A stretch of DNA of 64,000 nucleotides from Massospora cicadina (lineage: Eukaryota; Entomophthoromycota; Entomophthoromycetes; Entomophthorales; Entomophthoraceae): positions 310,001 through 374,000 of the forward strand of contig JAKSZP010007891.1 of assembly GCA_022478985.1 (NCBI GenBank), written 5' to 3'. The position numbers and the translations under genes are program-made. The notes beneath the pieces were generated by a model. That model searched no databases and was not told the DNA's origin. It saw only the letters and a program-made list of their open reading frames with translations. Below, piece after piece: positions 1-11,149 of this stretch. The first letter of the stretch is position 1. Each line of letters begins with the position of its first letter.

Positions 1-492
1 CCAGTAATCTAATATTAGATCCATCACTGAGAAGTAGCGAGCTCCTCCTAAAAATCCAACACATTGTTGACTGAGGCAGGGGTACAAGACCTTATTAGTA
101 ATAAAGTTAATTTCCATTAGTCTATCGCCACCCAGTTGGTAATGTCCTTCTTTTTTATAATCAGATTGGGTGAAGTCCATGGACTCTTAGATGGTTCAAG
201 CATCCCTTGCTCCAGAAACTTATCAATTTCCTCGGTGACAACTTCTTCAGCTGCCCTAGATCTGCAGATTGGCTGAGAACTGATGGGGATGGTCCTCAGT
301 GTCCAATCAATGAACCCCCCAAGCACACCCTAAATTGTGGTCACTGAGGGCAAAAATCTCCTTATAATTCTTAAATAAAGCTATTGCTTGGTCTTTTTGC
401 TCTTCTGATAACCCTATTAAATTCTCCTGAAGTACCACTATCATTATGCCAGGCTGTGGCTTGACTGTTAAACCAAATTCATCCAGTGACAC
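1..492 (-). pseudogene. Gypsy A copy 1: reverse transcriptase N-terminal part, cut by window edge
   Basis: This is the start of a Ty3/Gypsy reverse transcriptase, read on the minus strand and leaving the window at base 1. Two frames carry it. One (about 117-326) has the lead-in with [11 protein letters not shown] followed by a lysine run, the usual 'SPWASPVVLVKKKDG' region. The other (1-116) has GGARYFSVMDL, the strand before the catalytic domain. The same order with fewer breaks is seen in the A copy 2 RT near 61.0-61.4 kb, which identifies the family. The catalytic YxDD lies outside the window. It is broken by frameshifts and has no usable start, so it is a dead element remnant. Confidence 0.85.
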
Positions 493-559
493 AAACGCGT
501 GAACCTGAAGGACCTAATCAACTGGGGTCAAATGTAAAATATGCCACTATTTGGTGCTG

Positions 560-1434
560 GTGAATTTGCATTGGTTTATCCTAAAGATTCGCTAACAAAA
601 CCTTGATCTCCCTATGGCCTGGGAGAATGATGTCTAGAGACATATGATGCACAAGCTGCATTTTATGATAGGGCCCAATGACCTCCCTATAGAGCCCAGA
701 TGGCACTTCCACCTCTAATTCAGTGCTCACTATGATTTTGTGTCTGGAAGGAATGGATATAGGCCCAGAAGCTCGGAGAGGTAGCCCTTGATATTTGTAT
801 ATCTGCTGGGGAAGGGGCCATGCCTTGGTTTTTAGTTAATGATAGCAAACTGGGATCACCCCATCACTATATGCAATAGAGATATGTCCCATGTGCACCA
901 GATGTTTTGGCACTCCACCTGAGATAAAGCAAATTGGGATCCGCTGCCTCTAAAATTTCAAAGTTCTCCACCATCATATCAACAACAGCCCTGAAGTGTT
1001 GCATGAGAAATAGTACATAAGAGGTCATAATTATTGTTTGGTAGCACTATTACTGGGGCTATCATGACCATTGACCCAAACTGCAAAGGTAGCGCACTGT
1101 ATGCTCCCTCTGAGACCGTGCTTTCCACTCCAGCGGTCCCATACACCATGCAATATTCTACATCAGGTGTTAGTATCAACATTACCACCACCTTAGTGGA
1201 AACTATGTTGACTGGGGTGCCCATATCTATTATAATACAAACTCTATTTTTTGCTACAAAAATGTCACAGTATGTACACTCAGAATAAGAAGAATATTGA
1301 CTGTTCAATATGTGAAAATTTATGTGATCTCTTTTACCAAGGAAAGTCATAATCTCCTCACTGACTTTGAGGTATTTCTTAAAAATAGTGACTACCAGAA
1401 GGGTAACGTTTACGCCTTTTAGGGGAATGTACAT
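560..1434 (-). pseudogene. Gypsy A copy 1: retropepsin-like protease region
   Basis: Minus-strand aspartic protease of the Gypsy polyprotein, which would cleave Gag-Pol. The frame at 979-1434 contains IIDMGTPVNIVS, a degraded form of the D-T-G active-site loop (T changed to M), then a conserved run ending LPNNNYDLL that matches LPNNHYDLL in A copy 2 (61.7-62.3 kb). Downstream to about 560 the homology continues in broken frames. The gag CCHC region follows on the right (minus-strand upstream), the normal Gypsy order. The altered active-site residue and several stops make it inactive. Confidence 0.8.
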
Positions 1435-2029
1435 CTGTGGCTAGATCTAGATTGTCTGAACAATCTTGGTCAAAAATTTGACATGCATACAGCTTCAGCT
1501 ACTCCTGAGGTCCTTCATTCGCCGTGGCCTTGGCTTGCGCCCATGTTAATAAATTCACTCCTCTAAAAAGTTGCTGGTATAAAAACCTGTCATCATATTG
1601 AGATACTTCCAAAGATATAATGCAATTGATTCAGGGGGGACATTTGGGATTGGGCTAGAGGAGGTAGAGAGTCCAATCTCTACTCCACTCCATCTTTTCC
1701 CTGATTGCATTGATCTTTTTTCATGTAGTGAACTTGACAGTTTAGGTAACCGCGGAAAAGGTGACTAAGGTAACTGCATTTAAAACAATTAACCCCATAG
1801 AATCTGAATCCTTGATTTTCATAAGAAGGGCCAGGCCAATAGTTTAATTGAGGACATTTGGTGTAATTAGTCTATTTCAGTAGTTGGGCTGCTGATGATT
1901 TTCATAAGCAGGGCTGACGCAGAAGTCAAACTGCTGATGGTAACTTGGCTGAGGGCAAGGCACATTTTATATAAAGCTGGTGTAACTAGGCGAAATTATA
2001 GCAAAGCAGGAGAATTCCACTGAATAAGT
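1435..2029 (-). pseudogene. Gypsy A copy 1: gag C-terminus with zinc knuckle
   Basis: Gag nucleocapsid end of the same minus-strand element. A CCHC knuckle is readable at 1,746-1,787 as CFKCSYLSHLFRGY, in which the last cysteine has become tyrosine. The intact counterpart in A copy 2 is at 62,839-62,880. The region stops at 2,029/2,049, where an unrelated 2.33 kb element is inserted, and gag resumes at 4,400. No continuous reading frame remains. Confidence 0.7.
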
Positions 2030-2049
2030 AGGTCCAGTGATGGCAGCAG

Positions 2050-3066
2050 TGTGTTTGTGGAAAATTAACCAGATGGATTCTTCCAATAATACCAGAATTA
2101 GGGGTGTCAGTTAGTTGGATGTGATTGCCAGCTAATCGCCTAGTTTGATATCAAAAGTTATAAAAATATCAATTCTTTTAGGTCTGGCAGATTCCTAGTT
2201 TGGCGCTGACTCCAACATAATGGGTGATTTTATAATTTCTTGCAGAAAGCAAATGTATTCTTATCAACCATCTGATGACAATTTTGCTGACTTGAATCTG
2301 AGTTTGGCAAATTTTATCCCTGTGCCAACTGGGATGAAAAATGGTTGTGAGATTTTCCGGTGGAAAGCCATAGTATTTATTCAATCATTTAATTATGAAA
2401 TTTGCTGCCTAATTTGGAGCACCAGCGACTTATGCCAAGGATTCTTAAAGTTATATTTATTTTAGTAAATTATATACAATCAATTAGCAACTCATATCGA
2501 GGATAGGTAAAATTAATCTAATATTTGGCGAATCAGATGAGTGGATTGGGAGGGAATCACTACCACAAATGACTGACAATTTATTGAAGTGCCATCTTAG
2601 ATGCCAAGGGGTTTCATAGGTGCAGTAGCCTATTTTAAAGTAGTCATTCTTCCCTCCAGATAAAGATCTCTCTATAGCCTTTATTTGTTTTAATTATTAG
2701 TAGATTAGTGTCTAGGTTAAGATAATTAGGGACTGGAGATCACTGAAGTTGACGTAAGGTGGCATTCCTGGAGTGGCCAACTAGCCACCAATGACAATGT
2801 GGTAACTGGCCATCAGCTCTGTGGGGTGCAGTGCGGGAGTACCTTGGCCACCCAGGATGGGGCAGGACTCGCTGGGGCACACCACTGACCCTAGGGCTAA
2901 GGTGAATTCATTGGTCTGCAGTGTTGGTGAGTTGGACACAGACTCATTGGGGGTTGGTATGCCTATAAAGGCAAAAAAGCAAAGGGTCAACCAGTCTTCA
3001 TTATGGTTGGCCCAGCACACTAGTGGAGCCCATGGTCAATTTCGTGACAGTGGTGCTCACTACTAG
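2050..3066 (+). repeat. Direct repeat copy 1 (LTR-like) of the nested element
   Basis: Aligns from end to end with 3,221-4,379: shared blocks include the run around 2,113-2,140 with 3,290-3,320, the CATCTGATGA block (about 2,269 and 3,449) and the block ending near 3,058. It begins with TGTG. The promoter-like part seen in copy 2 is degraded here (TTTTAAAG in place of TATAAATA) and the following AATAAAG has become GATAAAG. Confidence 0.8.
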
Positions 3067-3220
3067 GTGCTTTGGTAGTGGGCTTGCTTGAGTAGTTGGA
3101 GGACAGTTTAGGAGGTGGTGATAGCCAATGGTTCAGACCTGGCACTCCTTTGAGTGGGAGCTGGAGTATTATTGGACCACCATCAAGGTGGGTTGCACTG
3201 AAGGAATACTATCTGGTTAA

Positions 3221-4379
3221 GTGTGGGAGAATTTTGGAAAATTTACCATATGGATTATATCCAATAATATCAGAATTAGGTGTGTTGGTTAGTTGGGCGT
3301 GATTGCCAGCTAATCGCCTAGTTTGATATTATTTAATGTTATAAAAATAATTGTTTTAGGTTTGGCAGATTCCTAGTTCAGTACCAACTCCAACATCATG
3401 GGTGATTGTATGAATTTCTGGTGGAAAGCCGGTGTATACATATCAACCATCTGATGACGATTTTGCTGACTAGAATTTGAGTTCAGCGGAATCTTATCCC
3501 TGCACCAACTGCCATAAAAAATGATTGTGGGATTTTCCGGCAGAATTTGAAGTATTTATTCAATTGTTTAATTATGATTTCACTGCCTAATTTAAAGCAC
3601 TGGTGACTTATGCCAAGGATGCTCAAGTTATATTTATTTTATAAATTATATATGATCAACTGGCAACTCATGCCAAGGATAGGTCAAATTAATCTAATCT
3701 TTGGTGAATCAGATGAGCGTAATTGGGAGGGAATCACTACCAAAATGACCAATTATTTATTGAAGTGCCAGCTTAGATGGCTGAGGAGTTTCATAGACGC
3801 AGTAGCCTATAGTATAAATAGTCACTTTTTCCTCCAAATAAAGATTTCTCTATCACTCTTTTTTAATTGTTAGTAGAGTCAGCTAGGTTAAGATAAATAG
3901 GTACTGGAGATCCCTAAAGTTGGCTCAAGGTGGCACGCCTGAAGTGGCCTATGCTGCCAGCTCTTATACCTCAGCCCTTGAGGAACAGGTGGGAACCTGG
4001 CCAACCGGCCACAATTGAAAATATGCCAACTGTCTGTCAGCACTGTGGTGTGCAGCGCGGGAGTACCTTGGACATCCAAGATGGGGGCAGGACTCTCTGG
4101 GGCATGCCCAGATGGGTTGGTAAAGGTCTGGGTGGTGGGGCAGCGTGGGAGTGCCTTGTCTGAACAGGAAGGGGCAGGACTCGCTGGGGCACAATACAGA
4201 CCATGGGGCTAAGGTGAAGTCATTAGTCTGCTGCATTGGTGGGTTGGACGCAGACTCATAGGGGGTTGGTACACCTATGAAGGCGAAACATCAAAGGATC
4301 AACCTGTCTTCATACTGGTTGTCCTGGCACATTAGCAGAGCCCACAATCAATTTTGTGACAGTGTTTCCGCTCTGTATT
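3221..4379 (+). repeat. Direct repeat copy 2 (LTR-like) with TATA box and polyadenylation-like signal
   Basis: Second copy of the repeat. It carries TATAAATA at 3,813-3,820 and AATAAAG at 3,837-3,843, spaced as in the U3-R of an LTR read on the plus strand. It is longer than copy 1 mainly because a ~90-bp GC-richer module is tandemly duplicated (about 4,052-4,105 and 4,139-4,192; present once in copy 1 at about 2,829-2,880). The sequence between the two repeats (3,067-3,220) has no recognisable primer-binding or coding content. Confidence 0.75.
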
Positions 4380-4399
4380 AGGTGGAGTGAAGGTAGCGG

Positions 4400-5486
4400 A
4401 TAGATGGTAGAAAAACTATACAATTTTGAGCAGGGGGACGTTGTAATCCAGGATCAGGGTCATGACATTGTAAAGCTCACGGTAATACTTCACTGAGGAT
4501 GTCATTGCAATGCACACATTGGATTCTTTAAGAACGCCTGACTTGATTAACACATGGGCTTCCACCATAAAACGGTCAGCAAATGCAGTGAGGGTCTTAT
4601 TACGTTGGAACCCAATAATCAGAATTTTAGCCTTTTGTTTTGAGATTTTTTGCAGTATCCCCAAACAGATGCAGCACAGTATTCTTCACTTCTTGGTAGA
4701 TGACAGAGCTGCTTGGAAGATATTAGGTGACTTGATTAGCATTCCTGACATGTAAGGCAGATATTAACAGTTTAGCTTTATGCCAATCTAAAACGCCTTC
4801 TGCTGAAAGCTCAAAATATTTTAAAGTCATGGATATTCCCATTGCAATTGAATGGAGGCAGCTTCTCAATACAGACATACTCTTCTTGCTCATAACTGGG
4901 ATTCTTTGGGGCATACTGAGAATTGAGTCAAGACACATAAGCAGTTTCTCACTGGGGAGCTGGTCCAGCGGAGGAGGGTTGTCCACTGAGTCAGAGGTAG
5001 CGTGGGCCTCCTTGGTGGGCAGTACTGCCATCACTTAGGGGAATTTTCTTTCCAATTCATAACCATATCCAGAGCTTCCCACCTGGGTCTAGTAACTCAT
5101 TCCAGTGTCATATTTTCCATTCTACCTTTTCCTGAGCAGCACCTTGTTGCTCTTCCCCTTCTCATTAAGAGGACCGGGAGGCATCATCTAACTTTTGTTC
5201 TGCGCAATGCAGTCATTTAGTAGTGTCATCTATGAAGTTAGCAAGTTGCTTGTTTTATAACCCAAGAATTTGCATTTGACTATACGTGCTGTTAAGCTGG
5301 TTCATAACGTCGTTCCACTCCTGAATAAGCTCATCCTGCTTTTTGAGCACTGCGTATAAAGTAAGTTTAATTTCTGTTATTTGGATGGTGCAGTGTGTTG
5401 TGAAGATTCCCCTTTAAAGCAGACCTGATGGGACATGGCCGACAACTGGATATTTTTAAATTTTTTAGTGGTTGATCAATGGCCCC
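4400..5486 (-). pseudogene. Gypsy A copy 1: gag N-terminal and central part
   Basis: Minus-strand gag upstream of the nested insertion. Frames at 4,723-5,034 and 4,416-4,664 follow each other. The second has FQRNKTLTAFADRFMVEAHV, matching the A copy 2 gag near 63.29-63.36 kb, where a degraded FQHNETLTALADL can be read. The 5' LTR starts at 5,487, so little leader remains. Frameshifts near 4,700 break the ORF. Gag would have formed the particle shell. Confidence 0.7.
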
Positions 5487-6070
5487 TGTAGTGATTTTAA
5501 CTGTTATAATTTTGGGCGATACTGTTGGGATATGCCATAAGGGTTGCACAGATCAAACCCACTGAACAACAGGTGGATGATGTGAGGATCGTCAGTCATC
5601 TGAACAAATTAAAGATTAAATAAAAGTATGAAGCAATTTAGCTTCAACCACACAATATATTATTAATTATAATATAAGCAGAATCTTTCTGCTTTGCGCT
5701 CTCAATACTATTAACAACCTCCTTCTTTAATCGCCCCATCCCACTTATATATCAGCGATTTTGGACAATACTGCTCCCTTGGCTTAGATTATTCAGTTCT
5801 GCCGTATTCTCATTGGTTCTGGCAGGGTGTGGTATTCTTAAATTCTCTATAGCCTTAGTTTTAGTTGATCTAATTAATGTTCATTGAATGTTGACATCAC
5901 CTTATTGCCTTAGTAGGAGGCGTCTAATAATAACACTTTATAACACAATATCGCCTCATCTCAAGGCGCTTGAATAAGTATAACTAGTAATCATGGTTAG
6001 CAGATTTTTGCCAATCCGCCATAGTTATTCAAGGCTAATTGTCCAGTCATATCAGAATCATGATGCTATA
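5487..6070 (-). repeat. LTR of Gypsy A copy 1 (5' LTR, minus orientation)
   Basis: Shares its start (TGTAGT then a TGTTATAA block) with 58,370 and 63,793, and its far end (ATTGTCCAGTCATAT) with about 58,847-58,861. Other shared blocks are the CTCATTGGTTC run (about 5,810 and 58,686) and the AATATTGCCTCAT-type run (about 5,949 and 58,760). About 584 bp. The bases just outside the start (GGCCCC) are also shared with A copy 2, marking the LTR-to-leader junction. Confidence 0.85.
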
Positions 6071-8371
6071 TGGTTTGGATACAGACCCTTGCCCACAAAA
6101 AGCTTAGTTCACACTTTTAAGAATTCACTGTTGTGTGGGGCATGGTAAGCTTTGATAAAAGCACATACCAAGTTATTTTTCCTGGGTTAAAATTTTGCCA
6201 ATGATTACTGATTTGAGAAACTTTGAGCATGCTAATCAGATGGTCTCCTTTCTAATTTCACCTATTTTGGATACTCCAAACCATATAAGTTCCCCTGCTG
6301 TCCACCCCCGATTTTATCCTTTTTTTTGTTTTTTAGTATTAGATGGTCCCAACCCCCGATTTTATCCTTCCTGGTTTGATATACTCACTGTGCTGTCTCA
6401 AAAAAAAGAAGAAGATAAAGAAGAGATTTATATCCCTCTAAACCATTAAGAAAGGTGGAGATCTGAGTAAATTAAAGGAAGCCACTATAGCTTCATATCA
6501 TATCTCACTAGTAGCTCAAATTGAAGCAGATATTGAGAAAAATTAAGTATATGGGGAATTTCAGAGGTACAGCCTATATCTGATCCGTCAAGTACCAATG
6601 CAAATCCTTTATCAGATGTTTGGCAGCGGATATGGCCTAGCAGTTCTTAACTAAATCAAAATGGAACTGGATGCTCCTGTATTGAGCAACCAGTAACACT
6701 CGTTTAGTCACAAACCAAAATGAAATGAACTATACTATACTAACTTCATATTGTTGTTCATGTTGTAGATAGGCAGTGAAAATTGTATTATATGTCCTTA
6801 TGTTACTTAAGCAACTGGAAACTATATGGCCAGAAGTTGGTTCAAAGTATAGCTCTTCAAGTTGCTACATGGTCCCCATTATGAGCGCTTCTTTCATCTT
6901 TATAGCAAATCTTCCTAATCAGAGATTCTATGGTTTAAGCCACATGAACACAATATGTGGCCAGCTTCTCGTCTACACCAGAGTTTCTATATCCAATAGT
7001 CCTAGATTCAGCTGGTGGTATCACCTGTCCTTGAGTACAGACTAAGAACAGAACATGCTGGAGTTTACCACAAAGGCATACTCTGCAAAATTACTATGTT
7101 TTAAATCTGATAAAGGAAAGATGGTGGTTGCATAGGTAGAGTACTCCGCTTCAAATGCGTTTCCTGTCCTTTCTAATATGCCACAGATCTTGAAGCCTTA
7201 AAATCTGTGTTTGATGTGTAAATTGCCAATAATCTTCCAAAACACTTAAATTTGACCTAAACTTCCGGTTGATAGTTATTCTCATCAATAAAAAATTGCC
7301 CGTTGTACCCATACACGGCTCATTATGATCAATTTGCAAGGTATTGATTGACTACATGATGAAGGGATCACAATTAATTAACCTCCCATATCTCATATCC
7401 TGTGGAAATTTTAAGTAACTGAATAGAACATTGCAACCCTGTGTGGATGACAATCACCAGAATAATGTTGTTGCAATTTGAGGTTTTGATCAGCCATAGA
7501 ATATTGACTTTGGCCATAATCCCCTAATGACTATAGATCTCACCGCTACTCTGGTACTAATTATTGTTGTAGTATATTCTTCTAACCCTTTTAAGCCTAA
7601 ATCCCAGCATTTAATATTTCAGTATCTACTTTTCCATAAAATCTGCATACAGCAGAATGATTCACATTGATCCGCCGTCATATATTTTGCTAACTTTTCT
7701 AGGGTAAACGCAAGCATTTACTAAATTACAAATATGATCTGAATTTCTGGTGGATTAATTTGTATCAACTAATCAACTGGATAGCCAGTTCTTGAAAACC
7801 AGTTCTGTTCACAACAGTCATATTTACAAAAACGATTCTACAGGATCAGTTCAGAATAACTCTATCAAAAATTTACAAAATTGATCTCATCATATCTGTC
7901 CAAAATATCCCAGTCAATTGGAACCGTTAATCTACTACTAATGTTGAACAGATAATTGTCTAAAAACTAATGAGGCTGGACAGACCACATACAAAAAATT
8001 CCTGACCTTGGACAGTTGAACGCCATGTTACAGAGTGCTTAATCCACAGGCTATTAATTGACATGGAGGAAGAAAATCAAGAAGATTCAGGAGCTGAAAG
8101 GAAAACTGACTTTATATAGGCCAGGGTAAAAATTGGCTGGCCTTACACTGAAATAGGGAAGAAACGCAGAAACGCACACTATGACATTGCTAAGTTATGA
8201 AGGGCCATGGAATACCCTTTATGTCAGATCCCTTACGCTGGCAGTACACCCCAAGATTACATTACAATTAAAAGATTATTTAATAAAGGCATATTTATCT
8301 TGTGAGCTTTATCTTGTTTTTTAGTATATTGTCCTCATACAGTTTATCCTATTTTTAGTGCCGTTTTATCC
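6071..8371 (+). pseudogene. Chromovirus G: probable gag and protease remnant
   Basis: Plus-strand remnants upstream of a recognisable RT. A helical-looking stretch near 6,449-6,540 (KKGGDLSKLKEATIASYHIS) resembles a gag coil, but no knuckle or protease motif could be read with confidence. An open frame at 6,195-6,449 is kept open despite a 30-bp insertion plus target duplication (see 6,304-6,369). The assignment rests on position and weak composition. Much of 6,600-8,370 shows nothing I can name. Confidence 0.35.
6304..6369 (-). mobile_element. Ultra-short retro-insert (30 bp) with 18-bp target-site duplication
   Basis: ACCCCCGATTTTATCCTT occurs at 6,304-6,321 and again, identically, at 6,352-6,369. 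Between them lie 30 bp that read on the minus strand as TGGGACCATCTAATACTA followed by an A-rich tail. The same tail is found at 34,526-34,553 and 39,925-39,975, and more distantly at about 19,579-19,607. A perfect long TSD plus a terminal A tract is the signature of target-primed reverse transcription, here giving an extremely truncated copy. Confidence 0.9.
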
Positions 8372-8990
8372 GTGCAATCTATCTCAGTTGCAACCAAGTT
8401 TGCAACAAATGTCAGTGTCCCAAATTATACACCCTTTATTTTGAGACACTTTAAACCAAACATATCCAATTATAAGGTCTTCTATAACCTTGACCTGGAT
8501 AATGTATTTCATTATATATGGGTGAAGACTGGTTATGAATGTCTGACTGAAATCCATAATAGTATGGGATTTACTAGTTCAAATTCATGCAACTTAACTA
8601 GAAAAACGCGCCAGCTAAATCTAGGGCCTCATTGATGTCATTTGCGGAATCTCAGTAACCTATGCGATTGCCTATGTTAATGACATTTTAATCTACTCTT
8701 TTATTGCTGAGTAACATGCCAAGGATTTGGTAGCCGTGATTGCAGCCCTGAATAAGCCTAGCTTAGTTGCAAAGCCGTCTAAATGTGAGTTTATACAAGG
8801 ACAAAGTACAGTTCATGTGAAAATTGGTATGGAAAGATGGTCGTGCTATTGCGCCATAAAAGTTAATTCCATTTGCTCTTGGCTCACTCCTGTTATTCGG
8901 AAATAACTGCGCTTCTATTGAGTTTGTATCTTTTCTAAAAGTTTTTACCACACAACTCTGATTCTGCATCTCTCTTACACCATAACATGA
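8372..8990 (+). pseudogene. Chromovirus G: reverse transcriptase
   Basis: Plus-strand RT of a Ty3/Gypsy element. Around 8,668-8,800 the frame reads through a degraded catalytic strand (NDILIYSF, where YVDDILIFS is expected), then AKDLVAVIAALNK and KPSKCEF, the standard palm-to-thumb order. The same AALN/AALH spacing is seen in chromovirus D near 31.7 kb, so G and D belong to one lineage. The first catalytic Asp has become Asn and there are stops, so it is inactive. Confidence 0.75.
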
Positions 8991-9500
8991 TAAAGATTAC
9001 CATAAGTTTATACCAAAGAGTTCCAACAAGCTTTTTGAGCAACATATAGAGAGTTTTTATACAAATCCTGTTCTGAGACACGCTGAAAAAGATAAGCCTT
9101 TCATTGTGGCTTATGTCGCCTTTCTCTTGGTAGTTGGTGTCGTTCTGTTACAAGAACACAAAGTTTAAGTACATTCAGTAGCATACTACTCTAGGAATTT
9201 TATTATAAGTGAGCGCAATTGGGCCATATATGAAAAAAATTTTTAGTTGCCATTGGATGGTCATTGATGCATTGCCAGTATCTCTTACAAGGATCCCAGC
9301 ATAGTATAGTGGTGTGAACTGAACAAAAATTTCTCACTTTATACTGAATTTAGAAGTTGGCGTACATACAAGCAAGGCCTCATCAGGATCTCCTGAGCAT
9401 TTAACTTCAGGTATAAGTTTGTTAAAGGGTCCTCTTATTGTAAGAAATGTGAATCCCAAATCCCATTTGCCAGTGACACAGTCCTAAATTGGAGAGTTGC
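8991..9500 (+). pseudogene. Chromovirus G: RNase H
   Basis: Tether and RNase H following the RT. The frame shows a TNPVLRHAEKDKPFIVAY block (about 9,061-9,117; RNase H usually has F-x-V-x-T-D-A here), then VLLQEHK, VAYYSRNF and ERNWAIYEK, the conserved RNase H core of Gypsy elements that would remove the RNA template. The aspartate of the TDAS motif is not seen. Several stops interrupt it. Integrase is about 1.7 kb further right, further than usual. Confidence 0.8.
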
Positions 9501-11149
9501 TTCTATCCAATAAGGATAATGTGTAGATAACTTAAACTAAAATTGGCTATACCTGTTGGTTCAGCCCAATCATTTGAGGCATGATTGGTGAACCATCCTA
9601 ACCACTCTCTAGCACCAATGAAATTACCAAACACCACGTCCAATCCTCACCACCAGACCTCTAGATCAAGGTCTAATCCAATATGATCTCTACCACCTGG
9701 GTATTCATCAGGGCTCTGTCCACTGGGTCACTCTGGATCTATCATCCTTTGGCACCTGTCTGCGCTACAGCAAAGGTGCAGATTTGGTCCTGCCCCTTTG
9801 GACCACTCAGTTAAATTGGGGAATTTTTACTATGTGACTGACATAGAGCAAAGCTTCATAAAAGTGGGTGGTGCCTTAAGAGTGACACTCAAGGACCAAT
9901 GTAAAATAAAAAAGGATAACTTAAAAATAAGTTAAATTTAAACTCACTTTATTTTGGTGTCAACAGAGTAATAATCACAAGGTGAGGATCATCCTATCAA
10001 TCTCATATTGCAATCAGGAAATAAAATGACAGAGACTTAAATTATTTTTTAAAAATTTAAAATATTATCAATTATAATAATCACCAGGACGTTTGACAAC
10101 CTCAAATGTGCTGAATTAAAAACCAACCATGTGAAAATCATCTGGATCGACCAACTCTTTTGTATTTAACAGACTATGTTTTTATATCAATTTGTGATTT
10201 CTATAAGTTTTAGATATAAAAACATATGCGACGAGTTATTTCATCACGCTTATATTTTGCTAAGTATCCTTAGCTACAAACCCTCAATGAGGGCTTTTTG
10301 GATTTTACCAGATTAAGGTTTTACAGTATGCTCTGAAATTAGTCTTTAATTAGTCAGGTACGTTGATGTTAGATTACCTAGTTTTGATATGGTGATAATT
10401 TCCTAATTTAATTTGTTTGAGTTAGTTTTCCTTTTATTTGTTAATTGTGCTTAACTAATTATATGACAACTTTCTTGTAGTATTGGATGAATTACTAAAA
10501 GCTTTTCAGAATTCTGTAGTAAGTTCCAATTGAATCACAGGATGAATGCTACAATTGATGGCTACAATTTCATATGATTTTTTGGCAATTGGTGATAAGG
10601 ATGATTGAGAAAGAGCATTGATTTCTTTCTATAATTTAGATATCAATTTGTCCTTAAACAAAACATATGTTTTACTGCTTACTAGTTATACTAATATTGT
10701 GATAGTTTATTATAGGCTACAATTGCCTACATAATTTTTAAAGAAAACAGGGTTGCATTATTAGCTGAACCTTTATTGGCTCAGATAACGCTTCCTGTCA
10801 TTAAACAGGAAGCATTGATATTTATTTTTAGAAACCCCCACTAACCTGTTCAGTCGCCGCTTTTTAACATTGCCTAACCTCATATGCAACTCTGATTTAA
10901 TCATGGTTAATCCCAAGAAAATAATGTCACTTCCTCCCCAGACATTGCACCAGTAGCTCTGTTAAATTTAAAACTAAATCTCCAATCCACTCTGAAACAC
11001 TGATCCCCTTTAAAAGCATGCTGTTGAAAAAGGACAATTGCATCTGTTTGGATTTCCTCTTCTGAGGAGGCTTCTCTCCTAGAAGTTGTGTTGGCTTTGC
11101 AAATGGTAGAAAATACTGTTTAAAACTCATAACAAATTTACGCTGGCAA
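9501..11149. other. Unassigned spacer between G RNase H and integrase, likely inserted sequence
   Basis: Gypsy RNase H and integrase normally lie within a few hundred bases, so most of this 1.6 kb is probably an insertion. 9,560-9,850 is more GC-rich than its surroundings. There is a perfect 9-bp hairpin at 10,790-10,813 (GCTTCCTGT / ACAGGAAGC, 6-base loop). I found no convincing coding frame and no clear flanking duplication. Confidence 0.4.

Larger units (their letters stand above)
2050..4379 (+). mobile_element. Nested element of two ~1.1 kb direct repeats, inserted in Gypsy A gag
   Basis: The interrupted gag sequence reads across this block when compared with A copy 2 near 63.12 kb, so the block is an insertion. 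It consists of two direct repeats (2,050-3,066 and 3,221-4,379) separated by about 155 bp. The flanks 2,030-2,049 and 4,380-4,399 match at 15 of 20 bases and both resemble the empty site at about 63,117-63,137, so they look like a diverged ~20-bp target duplication. That length is atypical of LTR elements (4-6 bp) and more like target-primed insertion or a tandem Penelope-like arrangement. No coding sequence is evident. An LTR-TRIM reading (long LTRs, tiny interior) is the main alternative. Confidence 0.75.

Noticed and set aside
2269..2320. Hammerhead ribozyme (CTGATGA present in both direct repeats) suggesting a retrozyme
   Set aside because: The bases after CTGATGA do not form a convincing stem II closed by GAAA, and no stem I/III partner was found.
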